NCBI GenBank assembly: GCA_023393165.1
Contig: JAEWMJ010000039.1
Location: forward strand, 1 to 33,578
Length of the DNA stretch: 33,578 bases
Reading direction: 5' to 3'
Source of the DNA: Bacillota bacterium
Lineage (GTDB): Bacteria > Bacillota > Clostridia > Christensenellales > Christensenellaceae
Numbering within the stretch: position 1 is the stretch's first letter; each line of letters begins with the position of its first letter. The notes beneath the pieces are model-generated. The model was given only the letters and a program-made list of their open reading frames with translations, was not told where the DNA came from and did not search any database. Below, piece by piece: positions 32,501-33,578 of the stretch. A program made the position numbers and the translations under genes.

Positions 32501-32877
32501 CTGGCGGTTCAGCTGCGATTTCTGGAGGATTGGATATAGTTTCAAGGGGGTTAACTAGCGCTAAAGGCTTAATCGGTAAACAGTTTGAAGACTATCTGGT
32601 TAAAAAACTAGGTGGAACGGGTAGCTTTAAAGTTGGAGGAAGAGAATTTGATGGCAAATTCGGTAATACATGGTATGAAGCAAAATCGGGTGAATATTGG
32701 GATATGATTATGTCATCTAGTAAAAAAATAAGTAAGTTTAAATCCGACTTAGGTGCTCATCAAAGTATTGCTGCCCAAAATGGTGCAAAGTACCAATTAT
32801 ATTCAAATTCTCCGATACCTAAGAGTATCCAGGAATGGTTAAAGAAGAAGGGTATACCATATAAAACATGGAAATAG
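29467..32877 (+). CDS. Rhs/YD-repeat protein with C-terminal nuclease-like toxin domain (5' part lost)
   Basis: An 1136-codon frame. Many YD repeats (for example TKYVYDAKGRV, YTFDALSRPTGAVYPDG, TYTYDGVGNRLTKYDG) build the Rhs shell that encapsulates a toxin. The Rhs-associated core follows near the end: LQYMNARFYSPSTGRFLSQD and HLYTYCGNNPTNFIDPTGH (about 32050-32210). After it come a glycine/alanine-rich hydrophobic linker and a 100-residue tail (32575-32874) with GKQFEDYL, GGREFDGKFG and TWYEAKSGEYW, a D...ExK arrangement like restriction-endonuclease-fold nucleases. Base usage turns AT-rich after the core, a sign of tip exchange. The start is uncertain: the ATG at 29467 has no ribosome binding site and the natural N-terminus lies in the other frame upstream. 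Confidence 0.85.
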   Translation: MANDLVTYYNYKDSSGKIVPNLLSAKDPLGKVTTNTYGAFKLDDKKEEGHAGFLTQVTDPNNKITKYVYDAKGRVINVKVSGNGADERTTTYSYQYNPNYKTDSWFLAVSVIDAIGSASNDENVKKEHTTTTFYDILGRKVQVTYPDSKYERWEYDMAGNVVKTIDRSGSETRYTFDALSRPTGAVYPDGSANTIKYLKWDSDGNGTKEADKVARTDGAGVVGNEYYDKAGRLVKKTIGSGSGELKVAEYQYDLLGNCTQVTDNAGRMSQAQYNELGQQTKTIVDPNGASRSENSVSYDLLGNKLSVTDGEGKTTNYTYDNGSRLASVTQTVGGTPLTTSYTYDLKEDGYIKNSVTDANGHVTQAWFDQMGNKKMDYNQGDTGSSAVMQTAYTYNLNNQVDVVTRNDGTKVKNTYNSLGQVVRVDYYDAGADIGAASSTYLTYEYEINGKKSYEEACDRGGEPQTTNYIYDSMGRVIQTLQGTATVTYAYNGADQVVMVSYTKDGTVRRLGYVYDGYGRIDRITMQLGSGGVQTVRQYVYESNGDLGYTRDYRKFDTAGQGYIDTAYKLNGAGMTELITIKDSEKDSSDPKSYREKYIMDYDKRGYIIAETAETKYDSGSPTSKTYTYDDIGRLTQATIGAKTNTYTYDGVGNRLTKYDGFSTHTYHYNEFNQLTGITGGKTETYTYDGRGNQTSKNLDQYTYNLMDQLTRADVHKWEGPDGHGHDKVYSEVNAYNAAGQRVKMTMLEDGIDYGATTRYYYTGSNLLYTTNTDNNVLTESILDLNGGVVASKRFIDESGSYSEKYYFYHTDIRGSTTNIVKPDGSRMTGYTYDEFGNLESQNGSTKFLNEVTFTGSVYSKTTGLQYMNARFYSPSTGRFLSQDSYTGNPYDPWTQHLYTYCGNNPTNFIDPTGHFVNLIVGAAAGFVFGLIAYGTAHDGIKGEDWVKGDFWATVGIYAGVGTLAGASFGASLPATVGLLGLAGMGADVANQGTTKGYDNIDPMEVGWNGVASGGSAAISGGLDIVSRGLTSAKGLIGKQFEDYLVKKLGGTGSFKVGGREFDGKFGNTWYEAKSGEYWDMIMSSSKKISKFKSDLGAHQSIAAQNGAKYQLYSNSPIPKSIQEWLKKKGIPYKTWK

Positions 32878-32892
32878 ATTGGAGATGATGAA

Positions 32893-33339
32893 ATGTCGAT
32901 TTCTGCCTCAATAGATGTCAAGTTAGCATCACAGAAAAGCAACGTTGAATCTGTAATAATAATAAAAAAATTAATTGATTTTGGATGGTCATATTGTAAT
33001 AGCGGTAAAATAATGTATTTGCCTCTTGGTGATAATGATGATTATGATTGGAGAATAATAGATGAAATAGATGAAGTTGACCTTTTCAATGTACTAGATC
33101 AAAAAAGAAATATGGGAGAAACAATCGGCATAATGATGACATGGAAAAATACTGGCGTAGGGGGTGATTTCTTGTTTTGGACTGATGGTAGTATTTCTAT
33201 TAATTTAACGATAAATAGAAAAACAATAGAATCGAATGGTATAGAAATAACAGATATTAATTGGTATCTACAAAAAATATTACCTTGCTTTGCTAAAGAT
33301 TATATTATTGAACTTTATACCTATGAAGAACATGTTTAA
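32893..33339 (+). CDS. Candidate immunity protein for the Rhs toxin
   Basis: A 148-residue acidic protein (DNDDYDWRIIDEIDEVDLFN) with no recognised family. GGAGATGATGAA is directly upstream of the ATG, and the gene begins 15 bp after the Rhs stop. A small, acidic, AT-rich gene immediately following an Rhs C-terminal toxin is the standard position of the cognate immunity gene. Its base usage matches the toxin tip rather than the Rhs core, so tip and immunity gene were likely acquired together. It contains no signal peptide, as expected if the toxin acts in the cytoplasm. Confidence 0.72.
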   Translation: MSISASIDVKLASQKSNVESVIIIKKLIDFGWSYCNSGKIMYLPLGDNDDYDWRIIDEIDEVDLFNVLDQKRNMGETIGIMMTWKNTGVGGDFLFWTDGSISINLTINRKTIESNGIEITDINWYLQKILPCFAKDYIIELYTYEEHV

Positions 33340-33350
33340 TTTAACCAAGA

Positions 33351-33457
33351 AAGACAAGGAAAGACAAGGGGACGGCAGACTGTGTCAAAAGTCAAGTATA
33401 TACTAACATAAAATGGTATAATGATGGAAGAAACAAATACGCAGAGGCGGCAAACTT
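33351..33457 (+). repeat. Left end of an insertion sequence
   Basis: Tandem AAGACAAGG copies (33351-33359, 33361-33369) are followed by GGACGGCAGACTGTGTCAAAAG, a G-rich start resembling IS1182-type inverted repeat ends. A TATAAT box (33417-33422) lies 35 bp before the transposase ATG. The other end is outside the window, so the boundary is provisional. Confidence 0.4.
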
Positions 33458-33578
33458 ATGGGATATATTGAAGGTACTGACCGTAATCAGATCATGATGA
33501 TTGCATATGACGATCTGGTTGAAAAAAACAGCATGGTACGGCTTATTGACCGTTTCATAGAAATATGTGACCTTGCAA
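33458..33578 (+). CDS. IS1182-family transposase, N-terminal part (cut by window edge)
   Basis: The 40 visible codons begin MGYIEGTDRNQIMMIAYDDL and continue VEKNSMVRLIDRFIEICDLA. This is the N-terminal pattern of IS1182-type DDE transposases (x-G-x-D-R-x-Q, then D-x-[NS]-x-V-R-x-I-D-x-F-[IV]-x-x-x-D-L). The catalytic residues lie beyond the window, so intactness cannot be judged. It begins 118 bp after the immunity gene. Confidence 0.75.
   Translation, partial: MGYIEGTDRNQIMMIAYDDLVEKNSMVRLIDRFIEICDLA

Noticed and set aside
1..33578. CRISPR array or rRNA genes
   Set aside because: No regularly spaced repeats and no rRNA-like sequence were seen.
27044..33578. Second copy of the tRNA-Val 3' end as an attachment site
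   Set aside because: I looked for the T-arm/acceptor sequence downstream and did not find one within the window.

Overview
The window looks like chromosome from an endospore-forming member of the Clostridia. Supporting signs are an alpha/beta-type small acid-soluble spore protein at the left edge, strong AGGAGG ribosome binding sites with some TTG starts, many stem-plus-T-tract terminators, and gene families typical of gut or anaerobic Firmicutes. I cannot name a genus from sequence alone.

Layout. (1) 1-2.9 kb: spore protein (-), then a TetR regulator and a phytoene-desaturase-like FAD oxidoreductase (+) behind a promoter with twin palindromic operators. (2) 2.9-9.4 kb: a divergent sugar/polyol module. 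On the minus strand are a DeoR regulator, PfkB sugar-phosphate kinase, class II aldolase and rhamnulokinase-like kinase; on the plus strand a zinc polyol dehydrogenase and a TIM-barrel isomerase/epimerase. These fit a route polyol -> ketose -> epimer -> ketose phosphate -> triose phosphate plus aldehyde. The plus-strand leader carries repeated inverted half-sites. (3) 9.5-11.9 kb: MerR regulator, ABC ATPase and ABC-2 permease with ATGA overlaps. (4) 11.9-13.45 kb: AT-rich, gene-poor DNA with a small Ig-like-fold protein. (5) 13.45-17.0 kb: a second MerR regulator divergent from an alpha-L-fucosidase (GH29) and a DUF4003-like protein. All three MerR-type promoters in (3) and (5) have 19-bp spacers and share one operator motif. 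(6) 17.4-22.8 kb: an ABC-2 exporter (one ATPase, two permeases) next to a divergent NarL-type two-component system. The exporter is flanked by two structured intergenic segments, one a 275-bp element with terminal inverted repeats. (7) 23.0-24.9 kb: ammonium transporter and PII protein behind a leader with two terminators and a competing antiterminator. (8) 25.2-26.9 kb: nitroreductase divergent from an HxlR regulator and a GNAT acetyltransferase.

(9) 26.9 kb to the end: accessory DNA. tRNA-Val(CAC) is followed by a tyrosine recombinase. Next comes an Ig-like/FN3-Rhs gene that has lost its 5' end and is frame-broken, but still ends in an intact Rhs core with an AT-rich C-terminal nuclease-like toxin. 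A candidate immunity gene and the start of an IS1182-like transposase, cut by the window edge, follow.

The observations I rate highest are the amt leader attenuator, the shared MerR operator set, the Rhs toxin/immunity pair and the 275-bp structured element. None was checked against a database; family calls rest on motif recognition.
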